64,000 nucleotides of DNA from assembly GCF_001625365.1 (NCBI RefSeq), contig NZ_LJJF01000001.1, forward strand, positions 3,108,501-3,172,500. The letters run 5' to 3'. Source of the DNA: Streptomyces sp. MJM8645 (GTDB taxonomy: Bacteria > Actinomycetota > Actinomycetes > Streptomycetales > Streptomycetaceae). Of this stretch, positions 44,188-53,055 are shown piece by piece. How positions within the stretch are numbered: position 1 is the stretch's first letter; every line of letters starts with the position of its first letter. Made by a program: the position numbers and the translations under genes. The notes beneath the pieces are model-generated. The model was not told the origin of the DNA, did no database searches, and saw only the letters and a program-made list of their open reading frames with translations.

Positions 44188-45036
44188 CTACCCCCGTCGG
44201 ACACCCGCCCTGCGCCGCACGGCCGCACCCGCGCCCACGAGCGCGGTGACGCCCAGGGCCGCGGCCGCCGTCACGGCCGGCAGCGCCGAACCGCCGCCCG
44301 CCGCCCGCTCCTGGTCGGCCGCCAGCTGGTAGCCGCCGCCCTTGCCCTCCCGGTCGTACGCCGAGCCGGGCAGCTTGTCCCCGTACCGCTGGTGCACCAG
44401 CTTCTGGTACGCGGCCAGCGACACCCCGCCCGCGCCCACCGAGCGCCGGGCCTCGTCGTCCAGCGGCAGCACCCGGCCGTCGCGCAGCACGTACCAGGCG
44501 TTCACCTGCGGCTCGCGGAACGCCGTACCGCCCCCGCCGCCGGCCGCCTTCGCCGCGTAGTCGCTCTCGTCACCACCGGAGGCGATGTTGACCACCCGCC
44601 AGGAGTCACCCTGCCGGATCGTCCACACCGAGGCCGTCTGCCCGTCCGCCGCGACCACCTTGCTCGCGGTGAACTCGGCCTTCGCCACCGGCGCACCCGG
44701 GGCGCCGGCCACGAAACCCGCGTCCAGGGTGTACACCGGCACGGTGTCGCCGGCCAGCCGCGGCGCGGCCGCGCTCGCCGCCTGCGCCTCCTGCGCCGCG
44801 CCGATGGTCAGCTGCTGGGTCGGCGGGACGCCCTTGCGGGCGAAGAAGTGGCCCACCTTGTCGAGGACGGCCTGGTCCTGGACCACGCCACGGGCGTTCG
44901 CCAGGTCCGCGGCGGGCACCGGCACCGGGGCGCCGGCCGGCCCGTCCGCGTGCGCGGCCGGGGCCAACGCCAGCCCGAGGCCGGCAGCGAGCAGGGCGGT
45001 GACGGCGGCCCGACGGGCCTTTCCGAGGTCAGTCAT
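44188..45036 (-). CDS. Secreted protein, companion of cysteine protease
   Basis: I cannot assign this 282-aa protein. It has a signal peptide (ARRAAVTALLAAGLGLALAPAAHA). The extracellular domain has VLDKVGHFFARKGVPPTQQL, VYTLDAGFVAG and VWTIRQGDSWRVVNIASGGDESDYAAK, plus an AWYVLRDGRVLPLDDEARR segment. A C-terminal hydrophobic helix with a basic tail follows (ALPAVTAAAALGVTALVGAGAAVRRRAG), suggesting membrane anchoring without an LPxTG motif. Its start lies 8 bp after the stop of the protease gene, so the two form an operon. It may be an inhibitor, chaperone or substrate of the protease. Confidence 0.75.
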   Translation of the reverse strand: MTDLGKARRAAVTALLAAGLGLALAPAAHADGPAGAPVPVPAADLANARGVVQDQAVLDKVGHFFARKGVPPTQQLTIGAAQEAQAASAAAPRLAGDTVPVYTLDAGFVAGAPGAPVAKAEFTASKVVAADGQTASVWTIRQGDSWRVVNIASGGDESDYAAKAAGGGGGTAFREPQVNAWYVLRDGRVLPLDDEARRSVGAGGVSLAAYQKLVHQRYGDKLPGSAYDREGKGGGYQLAADQERAAGGGSALPAVTAAAALGVTALVGAGAAVRRRAGVRRG

Positions 45037-45044
45037 GGTCGCCC

Positions 45045-45719
45045 TCACGCGCCGATCCGGTACAGGGAGTGGGTCCACGAGAACGTGTTGTTGTTCACGT
45101 AGTAGTTGTAGTCCGCCCAGTTGTAGCGGTAGTTGGACGGCCACGGGTCGCCCCAGTACACCCAGTTGCTGCTGGTGTCGTAGCCGTAGACGACGTGCAT
45201 GTGCCCGCCGCCGGAACTCCACTGGATCCGGGTCTCGATCGGCCGGTTCGCGTCCACCTCGGCCTGCACGGTGCTGTAGCGCAGGTAGCCGGTGACGTAC
45301 GAACCCGGGTTGATGCCGGCCCAGTCCAGCCCGTTCTGCACATCGGCCAGCGAAGCCTGGCTGTTGGGGCAGCTGGAGTTGGCCGAACGGCCGAACGCGG
45401 CGTTGCAGAACTGGTTCTGGCTGTAGTTGTAGCCGAACCAGGTGGCGATGGTGTTCCCGCTCGCCGCCCAGCACCAGTTGGTCTGCTGTTGCTGCTGCAT
45501 GGTGATGTTGAGCTTCTTGAACGTGCCGGCCAGATCGGCCGTGCTGCCGGGCGCGGCAGCCTGGCGAACCTGCGCCTGGGCGCGGTCCTGGACGGGAGCG
45601 AGGTCCTGGGCGGGGGCGGCGAGCGCCGGAGCGGCCGCCACCGCGGTCAGCGCCGGGCCCAGCACGCCGAGGGCGAGCAGCGAGACCGCGCGGCGCAGCC
45701 GTATCCGTGGAACTGGCAT
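45045..45719 (-). CDS. Secreted papain-like cysteine protease
   Basis: This 224-aa exported protease of the C39/C70-like papain fold has a signal peptide (RLRRAVSLLALGVLGPALTAVAAAPALA). A short Gln-rich propeptide-like stretch follows. The catalytic Cys is in QTNWCWAASGNTIATWFG and the catalytic His in GGGHMHVVYGYDTS, followed by WVYWGDPWP supplying the Asp. FCNAAFG and SSCPNSQ may form a disulfide. The ATG at 45719 is chosen. It is the first gene of a two-gene operon and divergent from an XRE-like regulator, with repeated TGTGAA boxes between them. Confidence 0.87.
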   Translation of the reverse strand: MPVPRIRLRRAVSLLALGVLGPALTAVAAAPALAAPAQDLAPVQDRAQAQVRQAAAPGSTADLAGTFKKLNITMQQQQQTNWCWAASGNTIATWFGYNYSQNQFCNAAFGRSANSSCPNSQASLADVQNGLDWAGINPGSYVTGYLRYSTVQAEVDANRPIETRIQWSSGGGHMHVVYGYDTSSNWVYWGDPWPSNYRYNWADYNYYVNNNTFSWTHSLYRIGA

Positions 45720-45840
45720 GGGGGAAATGCCTCCTTGCACAAGCGGAGCGAGGTGCTGTGTGGGGGCGCGGTCCGGATCGCGCCATGAGCATCCCGCCAC
45801 CCTCGGAGGCCGGTCAACGACCCTAAGGACCACCACAGTT

Positions 45841-45941
45841 CAGGTGTGAACGACCGGTCACAGGTGTGAACGCCACCCCGAAAACCCCCGCGTGGCACAC
45901 CAGGACCGGTGACAAACCGCCGCCCTGATGTGAATATTCAC
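45841..45941. promoter_or_regulatory. TGTGAA boxes between protease operon and XRE gene
   Basis: CAGGTGTGAACG occurs at 45841-45852 and 45861-45872 (20-bp offset). TGTGAA recurs at 45929-45934 inside a perfect palindrome GTGAATATTCAC (45930-45941). Three TGTGAA cores in one divergent promoter region suggest a common DNA-binding protein, perhaps the adjacent XRE protein. Confidence 0.55.
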
Positions 45942-45984
45942 GGTCAAACACGGTCTGCCCGCACCCGTCCCCCAGGAGGCCGTC

Positions 45985-46917
45985 ATCCACCGCACCGACC
46001 AGGCCGACCTCACCGCCGCCCTCCGAACCGGCCCCTTCCACCTCGCCCTGCGCACCGCCATCGCCACCCGCGGCCTCACCCTCCACCGCATCCGACGCCA
46101 CCTCGCCCTGCGCGGCGTCCACGTCGGCCTCACCAGCCTCAGCTACTGGCAACAAGGCCGCCGCCGCCCCGAACGCCCCGAATCCCTCCGCGCCGTCACC
46201 GCCCTCGAAGACGTCCTCGACCTCCCCGAACACTCCCTCACCCGCCTGCTCGGCCCCCGCCGCGCCGCCGACACCACCCCCGCCGGCCCGCCCGTACGCC
46301 CCTACCGCGACCTCATCTCCCCCGCCACCGCCGTCGACGACCTGCTCGCCACCATCGCCGGCCCCCGCGACACCGGCCTGCACACCATCACCCACATCGA
46401 ACGCATCCGCCTCGGCCCCGACCGCCAACTCGCCCGCCGCGACTCCCAACACGCCCTCCGCGCCCACCGCGACGGCATCGACCGCTACCTCGCCCTCTAC
46501 CAGGGCGACCCCGGCAGCGACATCACCCGCGTCGGCGTCCGCGCCGAAGAGAACTGCCGCCCCGGCCGCATCCGCCGCGACCAGACCCACCACCTGCTCG
46601 TCGCCGAACTCCTCCTCGACCGCCGCCTACGCGCCGGCGACACCCACCTCCTCGGCTACGGCTTCGACGACACCCCCTCCCCCGACCCCAGCTGCGAATA
46701 CGTCCGCGGCTTCAACTCCGGCGCTGGCCAGTACGTCCTCCAGATCACCTTCCACCCCGCCGCCCTCCCCGTCCGCTGCCACCGCTTCGCCCTCCACTCC
46801 CCGGGCGAAGCCCCCTACGAGACGGAGGAACTGACCCTGGACGGCCACCACTGCGTCCACCTGGTCGCAACGGCACTGCGACCGTGCCTACTGGGAATCA
46901 GGTGGGACTGGGAGTGA
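45985..46917 (+). CDS. XRE-like DNA-binding protein with apparent ATC start
   Basis: This protein of about 310 aa is read in a frame containing no ATG, GTG or TTG between the in-frame stop at 45931 and its TGA at 46915. AGGAGG at 45974-45979 lies 5 nt before ATC 45985, so ATC is the best start. The N-terminus has an HTH (LRTAIATRGLTLHRIRRHLA, then LTSLSYWQQGRRRPERPESL) and LEDVLDLPEHSLTRLLG. The C-terminus (FNSGAGQYVLQITFHPAALP, ending CLLGIRWDWE) matches a streptomycete XRE family I recall. The codon bias is strongly C-ended. It is divergent from the secreted protease. A point mutation or sequencing error of ATG is an alternative. Confidence 0.72.
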   Translation: MHRTDQADLTAALRTGPFHLALRTAIATRGLTLHRIRRHLALRGVHVGLTSLSYWQQGRRRPERPESLRAVTALEDVLDLPEHSLTRLLGPRRAADTTPAGPPVRPYRDLISPATAVDDLLATIAGPRDTGLHTITHIERIRLGPDRQLARRDSQHALRAHRDGIDRYLALYQGDPGSDITRVGVRAEENCRPGRIRRDQTHHLLVAELLLDRRLRAGDTHLLGYGFDDTPSPDPSCEYVRGFNSGAGQYVLQITFHPAALPVRCHRFALHSPGEAPYETEELTLDGHHCVHLVATALRPCLLGIRWDWE

Positions 46918-46929
46918 CGGGGGGCGGCG

Positions 46930-47550
46930 TCAGTGCGACCAGTACGGGTCGTCGACCACATCGACCTTGGCGTCGAGCGATGTTCGGACGAGCGGGGGCA
47001 CGGGCTTGTACTCATGGGCGGTCTGGTACAGCACCCCATAAGCCGCTGCCCTGAACGTCACCAAGTAGGTCGAGTCCTGCTGTGGCCTCGCGTAGAACGT
47101 CAGGAACGTCTCACCGTCGAGCTGTCCGATTCCCCTCAGGGACTGGACCTCTTCAGAGGGGGCCGACCGGTCGGCCCCTCGGCTCCCGAGTGCGTTCCAG
47201 GCCTGAGTCACCTGGTCCATCAGGGTCGGCAGTTTCGCCCGTGAGATCACGGTCCTACTGATGACGACCTCCGTGACAACCGACCCCATGCTCGGCTCGC
47301 CGTCCCAGAGGTCGTCCTCCCGCTGCACCTCGAACTCGGCCCCCGCGTGGGTGAGTGAGGGTGAAATACCGTCCATGGTGACGCGCAGCACATGGTCGAT
47401 CCGGCTCTTCGCCTCGCCCGTACCCACCCGGCCCGATCGATCGGCCAACGCCAATGGCCCGTACCCGTTGGCGAACAGCACCGCGCCGAGGGCCACCGCG
47501 ACGACGAACGACAGCACGATCGAGCCGATCACCTTCCAGCGGGTCGTCAT
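46930..47550 (-). CDS. Membrane-anchored protein downstream of DUF1023 hydrolase
   Basis: I do not recognise this 206-aa protein. One N-terminal transmembrane helix (VIGSIVLSFVVAVALGAVLFA, residues 7-27) precedes an exported domain of about 175 residues with RIDHVLRVTMDGISPSLTHAGAEF, VVTEVVISRTVISRAKLPTLMDQ and FLTFYARPQQDSTYLVTFR. There is no lipobox. The ATG overlaps the stop of the upstream hydrolase gene (ATGA), so translation is coupled. As the second gene after a putative type VII effector, it is a reasonable candidate for an immunity or secretion-partner protein; this is inference only. Confidence 0.72.
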   Translation of the reverse strand: MTTRWKVIGSIVLSFVVAVALGAVLFANGYGPLALADRSGRVGTGEAKSRIDHVLRVTMDGISPSLTHAGAEFEVQREDDLWDGEPSMGSVVTEVVISRTVISRAKLPTLMDQVTQAWNALGSRGADRSAPSEEVQSLRGIGQLDGETFLTFYARPQQDSTYLVTFRAAAYGVLYQTAHEYKPVPPLVRTSLDAKVDVVDDPYWSH

Positions 47551-49298
47551 CGGCCCTCCGTCAGGTGAACGTCGTCGGCCTTGCCCGTCACGATCGACGC
47601 GATGTTGCCCAGCGAGGGGCCGCCGGTCTCCGGGGCCAGGTACTTGGTGTGCATCCCGAAGTCCTCCCAGCTCCACGACTTGCTCCAGCCGTCGACTGTG
47701 AAGCGCTTGGCCCCGAAGGACTCGCTCGCCGGGTCTCTCCCGTACCAAAGGTCGTGCGGGTCGGCCCCGATCAACCCGCCGAAGGGCCAGGGCGCCGTCG
47801 CGGCGGTTGCCGAGGGGATTTGGGTGACCGGGTCATTGCCGGCCGCGCCCGCCCACACATGCCCGGCGGGCATCCCCAGGTCCGAGGCATGCGTCACGCC
47901 GACACCGGGACTACCGATGATCACCACGTCGTCCGGCAGCGTGTAGTTCCCCTGGTGGGCGGCCATCTTCGTGGCCTGTCCGACGAGGAGCGAGCCGTAA
48001 CTGTGCCCCATCGAGGTGATGTGCGGGCCCTGGCCGCTCGTATTGGTCGCCCGGAGCCCGGTGACGAACCTCGCGTAATCGGGTGCACCCTTGACCGCCC
48101 GCTCGGGCGTGGCCGCTTTGATGTCGATGTCCGGCGGGTCGTAGCCGAGCCAGATGATGGAGGCCGCCGATCCACCGGGCTTGATCTTCTTGTTGGCCTC
48201 TCGCCAGACGTTCAAGGCGTTTTCCGCCTCGTTGGTGCCGGGCGTGGTGTCCGGCTTCGCCGGGCCGAGCGAGCCGGGAGTGGTGGTGATTCCTGGCACG
48301 TAGGAGGAGATGTCGGTGGCGGTATCGGGGTTTCCGAAGGAAAGGATCGCGCGGCCCTGGCCTTCGGTGCCGATGCCGATCAGGTAGGTGCGCGGCCGAC
48401 CGTCCGTCGCCTTGGAGTCCTGGTAGAGGCGGTCCCGGATGGGCCTGAGCTTCTTGTACTCCGCCTCTTCCTCCTTCGTCCGGTTCCTGCCTTCGAGTTC
48501 CTTCACTCGCTTCTCCAGGTACGTCTGGTTAACGCCGTCCCGCACCTCCACCGGGACCCCGTCCAGGTTTCCGATGTTCTCCGGGTGGTGGTCGATGTAC
48601 CACTGCCGGCCCACCGGGTCGAGGCCGTTCCACCAGTTGTTGACCTCCGTCGGGGGCGCCCCCACGGCGGGCATGTCCCTGAGGTACGGGGAGCCCGGGC
48701 TGTTCGCCGCCTTCTGGTCGGCCTCGGCGACGGCGAGGGTCAGCCCCGACTTGCTGGTGGCGTGCTGGGTGAAGCCCTTGAGCAGCCCCGCCAGGGTCTG
48801 GTCGGCCGCACTCGCCTCCGTGATGGCGGCATTGATCCGCTTGGCGACGTCCTCGGCCGCCGTCTTCTGTTTCGTCTCCCAGGTGGCGTCCACGGGGCCG
48901 GTCGCCGGGGGCCAGCTCACCGTCCCGGTGTCGCTGACCGTCAGTCCCTTGGCGGTGGCGTCGACGAGGGCCTGCCGGAGTTTCGACTGGGCGAGCCCGA
49001 AGAGGTCCGCGTGGTCCCGTAGGGTCTGGCCGATGGCGGCCAGTTCGGTTTCGGCGGCGTGCAGTTGGCTGGTGGTGCCGTCCAGTGAGTGGAAGGCGGC
49101 GTCGGCCGCCGGGCCGGTCCAGCCGGATCCGTGGACCCGGTCGGCGGTACCGCTCTTCCAGTCGGCGGTGTGCTGCGTGTACGCCTTGTGCAGCGCGTCG
49201 TAGGCGTCCGCCGCCGTGTGCAGGTCCTCCGGCTTGGCGTTCTTCAGGCTCGCGAGATCGAGGCGGTTCTCTCCCGCTTGCCGATCCGTGTCAACCAT
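47547..49298 (-). CDS. WXG-like N-domain fused to DUF1023 alpha/beta hydrolase
   Basis: This 583-aa protein has an N-terminal helical segment of about 180 residues resembling WXG/LXG type VII substrates (HGSGWTGPAADAAFHSLDG, then LHAAETELAAIGQTLRDHA). A coiled-coil region follows (YLEKRVKELEGRNRTKEEEAEYKKL). The C-terminal DUF1023 alpha/beta hydrolase has the nucleophile in ITSMGHSYGSLLVGQA, VVIIGSPGVGV, a candidate acid in AGNDPVTQ, and a His near DFGMHTKYL. It has no signal peptide, as for ESX-exported proteins. Downstream, a membrane protein gene overlaps it by four bases. A small EspC-like protein is divergently encoded. Confidence 0.85.
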   Translation of the reverse strand: MVDTDRQAGENRLDLASLKNAKPEDLHTAADAYDALHKAYTQHTADWKSGTADRVHGSGWTGPAADAAFHSLDGTTSQLHAAETELAAIGQTLRDHADLFGLAQSKLRQALVDATAKGLTVSDTGTVSWPPATGPVDATWETKQKTAAEDVAKRINAAITEASAADQTLAGLLKGFTQHATSKSGLTLAVAEADQKAANSPGSPYLRDMPAVGAPPTEVNNWWNGLDPVGRQWYIDHHPENIGNLDGVPVEVRDGVNQTYLEKRVKELEGRNRTKEEEAEYKKLRPIRDRLYQDSKATDGRPRTYLIGIGTEGQGRAILSFGNPDTATDISSYVPGITTTPGSLGPAKPDTTPGTNEAENALNVWREANKKIKPGGSAASIIWLGYDPPDIDIKAATPERAVKGAPDYARFVTGLRATNTSGQGPHITSMGHSYGSLLVGQATKMAAHQGNYTLPDDVVIIGSPGVGVTHASDLGMPAGHVWAGAAGNDPVTQIPSATAATAPWPFGGLIGADPHDLWYGRDPASESFGAKRFTVDGWSKSWSWEDFGMHTKYLAPETGGPSLGNIASIVTGKADDVHLTEGR

Positions 49299-49365
49299 GA
49301 GTGCACCCCCCAGTACTCGCCGCTACCATAGCCCACGACCGACATCGGACGTCCGGGGGGACATC

Positions 49366-49722
49366 GTGCCGAGCGACCCAGGATTCACCGTCAAACCAGG
49401 CGAGTTGACCGCGGCCGGGAACAGCGCGCTGGCCGTCGCCGGGAAAGTGCCCGACGAGACCGCGAAGTTGGCCGAGCCGAGCGCCAAGGCGGCCGGGAGT
49501 CTGGCGGGTTGGCAGAGCGGGGCGGCGTTGCAGGGGTGCGGTGCGGCCTGGAAGGCGCTGTTGGACGGCCTGGCCGGTGACATGAAGTCGGCCGGCGGCA
49601 ATCTGCTGACCTGCGCGCAGACGTATGTGAACGCGGACCATCTGCCGGCACCCGTCGCGGCTTCGGCCGCCGACCCCTTCAACACGAAGGTGGTCGGCGG
49701 CCGTCCGGTCGACTACGCGTAA
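49366..49722 (+). CDS. Small type VII secretion (EspC/WXG-like) protein
   Basis: This 118-aa helical protein begins VPSDPGFTVKPGELTAAGNSA and contains AGWQSGAALQGCGAAWKALLDGLAGDMKSAGGNLLTCAQTY. It resembles the EspC/ESX secretion-target helical hairpin with a central W-x-x-G-like turn. The GTG at 49366 follows a CGGGGGG SD-like run about 8 nt upstream. It is divergent from the DUF1023 hydrolase gene, so the pair may be co-secreted. The last 10 bp overlap the 3' end of the convergent GNAT gene. Confidence 0.75.
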   Translation: MPSDPGFTVKPGELTAAGNSALAVAGKVPDETAKLAEPSAKAAGSLAGWQSGAALQGCGAAWKALLDGLAGDMKSAGGNLLTCAQTYVNADHLPAPVAASAADPFNTKVVGGRPVDYA

Positions 49723-50588
49723 CGTCCGTCCTGCGTCGTGAAGTCCAGGGTCAGGCAGTCCTCGACCGGCCGGTAGCCGATCTGCTGGTAGATGGAGTTG
49801 CTGGTCGGGTTGGCGAGGTCGGTGTAGAGCAGGACCTCGGCCGCCCCCTGGGCGAGGGCGTGTGCGGAGGCGGCGGCGGTGACGGCGCTGGCGTAGCCGC
49901 GTCCGCGCTGGTCGGTCGGGGTGTAGACGGGGCCGATGCGGGACATGCCGGCGATCACCGGGCTGCTGCCGGCCAGGGCGACGGGGCGGCGGCCGTCCTC
50001 CCACAGGTGGAGGCCGCCGGTGGCGATCCGGTCGTCGACGGCCTGGGGGATGTTGGGCAGGTCGACCCCGGCTTCGACGAGGAACTCCTCGTACCAGCGG
50101 ATCGCCAGTTCGCGGTCGGCCGGTGTGGCGGGTCGGTGGTGGCCGGCGGGCGGGCGGGGCGGGTCGGTCAACTCGCCGAGCCGGTAGAGCCGTTCGTTGA
50201 AGCGGACGGACTGGTCGGCGCCGGTGACGGCGGTCCAGGCCGCGGCGAAGGCCCTGACCGCGTCCGCACCTCCGCCGACGCCGGACACCTCGGTGAACTC
50301 GCTCCCGGCGGCGGCCAGTTCGACCGCCAGCTCGGCTGCCGCCGCCGGTGTGCAGGAGAGCCGGGGGCTGAACGGCGGCGTCTGGAGGAAGGCTCCTTCG
50401 ACCGGGCCGCCGTCCACCGGGCGCCACCAGCCGAAGACCGGTGGCCGCTGCCCGAACACGTCCAGGCCGCGTTCGGCCAGCCGGTGGACGACCGTGAGCA
50501 GGACGGTGCTCTCGGCCGGGCGGGCGGCGAGGAATTCTTCCGCGTGGCGCCGGAAGTCGTCGAACGAGCTGCTCAAGGTCCAGGTCAT
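49713..50588 (-). CDS. GNAT family N-acetyltransferase
   Basis: This 291-aa protein has a degenerate N-terminal GNAT-like half and an active-looking C-terminal GNAT domain. The latter has RPATPADRELAIRWYEEFLVEAG, then SRIGPVYTPTDQRGRGYASAVTAAAS (acetyl-CoA loop R-G-R-G-Y-A) and LLYTDLANPTSNSIYQQIGYRPVED. The substrate is unknown. The ATG at 50588 fits (MTWTLSSSFDDF). It lies 39 bp downstream of the DUF255 gene on the same strand, and its 3' end overlaps the EspC-like gene by 10 bp. Confidence 0.86.
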   Translation of the reverse strand: MTWTLSSSFDDFRRHAEEFLAARPAESTVLLTVVHRLAERGLDVFGQRPPVFGWWRPVDGGPVEGAFLQTPPFSPRLSCTPAAAAELAVELAAAGSEFTEVSGVGGGADAVRAFAAAWTAVTGADQSVRFNERLYRLGELTDPPRPPAGHHRPATPADRELAIRWYEEFLVEAGVDLPNIPQAVDDRIATGGLHLWEDGRRPVALAGSSPVIAGMSRIGPVYTPTDQRGRGYASAVTAAASAHALAQGAAEVLLYTDLANPTSNSIYQQIGYRPVEDCLTLDFTTQDGRYA

Positions 50589-50627
50589 GGCCCATTCTGG
50601 CCCGGCCGCGCCCCTCCCACCAGCGGA

Positions 50628-52736
50628 TTATTCGACGACGACGCCCAGCCGCTCGCCGAGGACTGCCGGGTCGGTGGTCGGCGCTTCGCAGGCGAAGTGC
50701 CGGCAGACGTAGGCGGCGGGCGCTCCGCCGACCAGCGGCCGGTCCGCCAGCAGCGGCACCTCCGCGCCACCGTCCTCCGCTGAACCATCCGCCGGGCTCT
50801 CCACCGGGCGCGCCGGCGAACCATCCGCCGGGCCCGCCGGCGAGCCCACCGCGACGACCGCCCCGGGCGCGGTGCCGAGTAGTGCGGCCCGGCGCAGTGC
50901 GGCGGTGGCCGGGTCGTCGGCCGGGCCGACGACGGCGACTTCGCGCGGCCCGTCGAGCAGCGCCTCGGCGACGGCGAGGCCCCAGCCGATGAACCGGGGG
51001 GCCCGGGACGCGAGCGAGCCGACGATGCCGAGGGCCCGTTCGGCGGCCGTCCGGTGCCGGTCGGAGCCGGTGTAGGCGGCGTAGGTGAGCAGGGCGCCGG
51101 CGGCGGCGGTCCAGCCGGACGGGGTGGCGTTGTCGGTGGGGTCCTGGGGGCGCCGGATGAGTTCCTCGGCGTCGTCGGCGGTGTCGTAGAGCGCGCCGGA
51201 GGCCTCGTCGGTGAAGTGCTTGAGCACGGTGTCGAGGAGTCCGCCGGCCAGTTGCAGCCAGGCGGCGTCGCCGGTGACGGCGTACAGGGCCAGGAAGCCC
51301 TCGGCGGTGTCGGCGTAGTCCTCCAGGACGCCCGCGTTGGTGCCGGCCCGGCCGTCGCGGGAGGTGCGCAGCAGTCGACCGTCGGGGGTGAGGTGGACGG
51401 CGAGCAGCAGGTCGGCGGCGCGTTCGGCGGCCTCGACGAGGTCGGGGCGCTCCAGGAGGGCGCCGGTCTCGGCGAGGGCGGCGATGGCGAGGCCGTTCCA
51501 GGCGGCGACGACCTTGTCGTCGCGGGCGGGGGCGGGCCGCCGGGTGCGGGCCTCGAACAGCCGGGCGCGGATGGTCTCGTACTCGGCGAAGTCCTCGGGT
51601 TCGACGAGGAGTTGGAGGACGGAAGTGCCGTGTTCGAAGGTGCCGCCGGCGGTGACGGTGAACAGCCGGGCGGCGGTGGCCGCGTCGGCGGGGCCGAGCA
51701 GGTCGACCAACTGGCCTGGCTCCCACACGTAGTAGGCGCCTTCGGTGGACTTCCCGGTCTCCTCGTCGAGGCTGTCGGCGTCCAGCGCGGATGCGAACGC
51801 GCCTTCGGGGGTGCGCAGTTCGCGCAGCAGGAAGTCGGCGGTGGTCAGCGCGGTCCGGCGGGCCAGCGGGGATCCGGTGGCCCGCCACAGGTGCAGGTAG
51901 GCACGCAGCAGCAGGGCGTTGTCGTACAGCATCTTCTCGAAGTGCGGCACGACCCAGCCGGCGTCGACCGCGTACCGGGCGAAGCCGCCGCCGAGTTGGT
52001 CGTGGATGCCGCCTCGGGCCATCGCCTCGCCGGTGCGGACGGCCATCTCCAGGGCCGCCTCGGAGCCGGTGCGGGCGTGGTGGCGCAGCAGGAACTCGAC
52101 GACCATGGCCGGCGGGAACTTGGGCGCGCCCCCGAAGCCGCCGTGCCGGTCGTCGAACTCCCGGCTGAGGGTGACCAGCGCCTGGTGCAGGTCGGCGCCG
52201 GCGGGCGGGTGGTGGGCACCGGCCGAGTAGACGGCGGCGCGCTCGGCGAGGTCGGCCCGGATCCGCCCGGCGACCTCCGCGACCTCCTGCCGCCGGCCCC
52301 GCCAGGCGGCGTCGACGCCTTCCAGCACCTGCCGGAAGGACGGCATCCCGTGCCGGGGCTCGGGCGGGAAGTAGGTGCCGAAGTAGAACGGCTCCTTGTC
52401 GGGCGTGAGGAACACCGTCATCGGCCAGCCGCCCTGCCCGGTGGCGGCCTGCACGGCCTCCATGTAGACGGCGTCGACGTCGGGCCGCTCCTCCCGGTCC
52501 ACCTTGACGGCGACGAACCGCTCGTTCAGGTAACCGGCGACCCCGGCATCCTCGAAGCTCTCGTGGGCCATCACATGACACCAGTGGCACGCCGCATACC
52601 CGACGCTGAGCAGCACCGGCACCCCGCGGCGCTGCGCCTCCGCGAAGGCCTCCGGCCCCCAGGGCCACCAGTCGACCGGGTTCTCGGCATGCTGCAGCAG
52701 GTACGGCGAGGTCGCGTCCGCGAGACGGTTCGGCAT
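50628..52736 (-). CDS. Thioredoxin-fold DUF255 protein (YyaL/SPATA20 family)
   Basis: This 702-aa cytoplasmic protein has an N-terminal thioredoxin-like DUF255 domain ([21 protein letters not shown], then [17 protein letters not shown] with the Cxx[19 protein letters not shown] and [14 protein letters not shown], residues 1-165). A long alpha/alpha six-hairpin-like domain follows ([33 protein letters not shown]). The family is widespread, and its biochemical function is unsettled. An imperfect Ser/Pro/Ala/Gly-rich repeat ([20 protein letters not shown]) near residue 660 breaks the conserved C-terminus. The ATG at 52736 matches the family start. Confidence 0.92.
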   Translation of the reverse strand: MPNRLADATSPYLLQHAENPVDWWPWGPEAFAEAQRRGVPVLLSVGYAACHWCHVMAHESFEDAGVAGYLNERFVAVKVDREERPDVDAVYMEAVQAATGQGGWPMTVFLTPDKEPFYFGTYFPPEPRHGMPSFRQVLEGVDAAWRGRRQEVAEVAGRIRADLAERAAVYSAGAHHPPAGADLHQALVTLSREFDDRHGGFGGAPKFPPAMVVEFLLRHHARTGSEAALEMAVRTGEAMARGGIHDQLGGGFARYAVDAGWVVPHFEKMLYDNALLLRAYLHLWRATGSPLARRTALTTADFLLRELRTPEGAFASALDADSLDEETGKSTEGAYYVWEPGQLVDLLGPADAATAARLFTVTAGGTFEHGTSVLQLLVEPEDFAEYETIRARLFEARTRRPAPARDDKVVAAWNGLAIAALAETGALLERPDLVEAAERAADLLLAVHLTPDGRLLRTSRDGRAGTNAGVLEDYADTAEGFLALYAVTGDAAWLQLAGGLLDTVLKHFTDEASGALYDTADDAEELIRRPQDPTDNATPSGWTAAAGALLTYAAYTGSDRHRTAAERALGIVGSLASRAPRFIGWGLAVAEALLDGPREVAVVGPADDPATAALRRAALLGTAPGAVVAVGSPAGPADGSPARPVESPADGSAEDGGAEVPLLADRPLVGGAPAAYVCRHFACEAPTTDPAVLGERLGVVVE

Positions 52737-52814
52737 GCCCCCCATCCTCGCGCATCGGGGGCCGGGCGCCGGGACGCCGGCTGCGGCGAGCCGGGCCCCG
52801 CGCGCGCCCGCGCG

Positions 52815-53006
52815 CTACTCCTTGGGGGCTTCCGGCTCCTCCGCGAAGTCGACCTTCTTGAACTGCCGGTTCATGGACTTGGCCAGGAACCAGGTGGCCA
52901 CGCCGAGGGCGGCGAAGACGACGAAGCCGAGGAGTCCGGGGGTGACCTTGGCGTCGTCGACGGCGAGGTCGGCGGCGAGGTTGACGAGGTTCACGGGGGC
53001 GCTCAT
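52815..53006 (-). CDS. Small single-pass membrane protein
   Basis: This 63-aa protein has one transmembrane helix (GLLGFVVFAALGVATWFLA, about residues 24-42), a short acidic N-terminus and a charged cytoplasmic tail (KSMNRQFKKVDFAEEPEAPKE). Similar small proteins occur beside mca in streptomycetes, in my recollection; function unknown. The ATG at 53006 is clear. It follows mca on the same strand with a 49-bp gap and may be cotranscribed. Confidence 0.8.
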   Translation of the reverse strand: MSAPVNLVNLAADLAVDDAKVTPGLLGFVVFAALGVATWFLAKSMNRQFKKVDFAEEPEAPKE

Positions 53007-53055
53007 ATCTCTATGGTGGCCCGGCTCACGGGGAGCCGGGCCATCGGGGGGTGGT

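Noticed and set aside
44129..44332. Small plus-strand ORF with Val-His repeats, and an overlapping Cys/Ser/Thr repeat ORF
   Set aside because: Both are readings of the 9-bp minisatellite at the 3' end of the minus-strand operon; no SD, no conserved sequence, overlap with the 282-aa gene.
44188..45792. A 534-aa fusion reading of the protease region with the companion protein
   Set aside because: The first 250 residues come from the wrong frame of the protease gene; the two proteins are separate, with an 8-bp gap.
45909..47054. A long Pro/Arg/His-rich reading frame on the plus strand
   Set aside because: It is the +1 shadow of the XRE-like gene at 45985-46917. Composition is implausible (almost only R, P, H), while the true frame has domain features.
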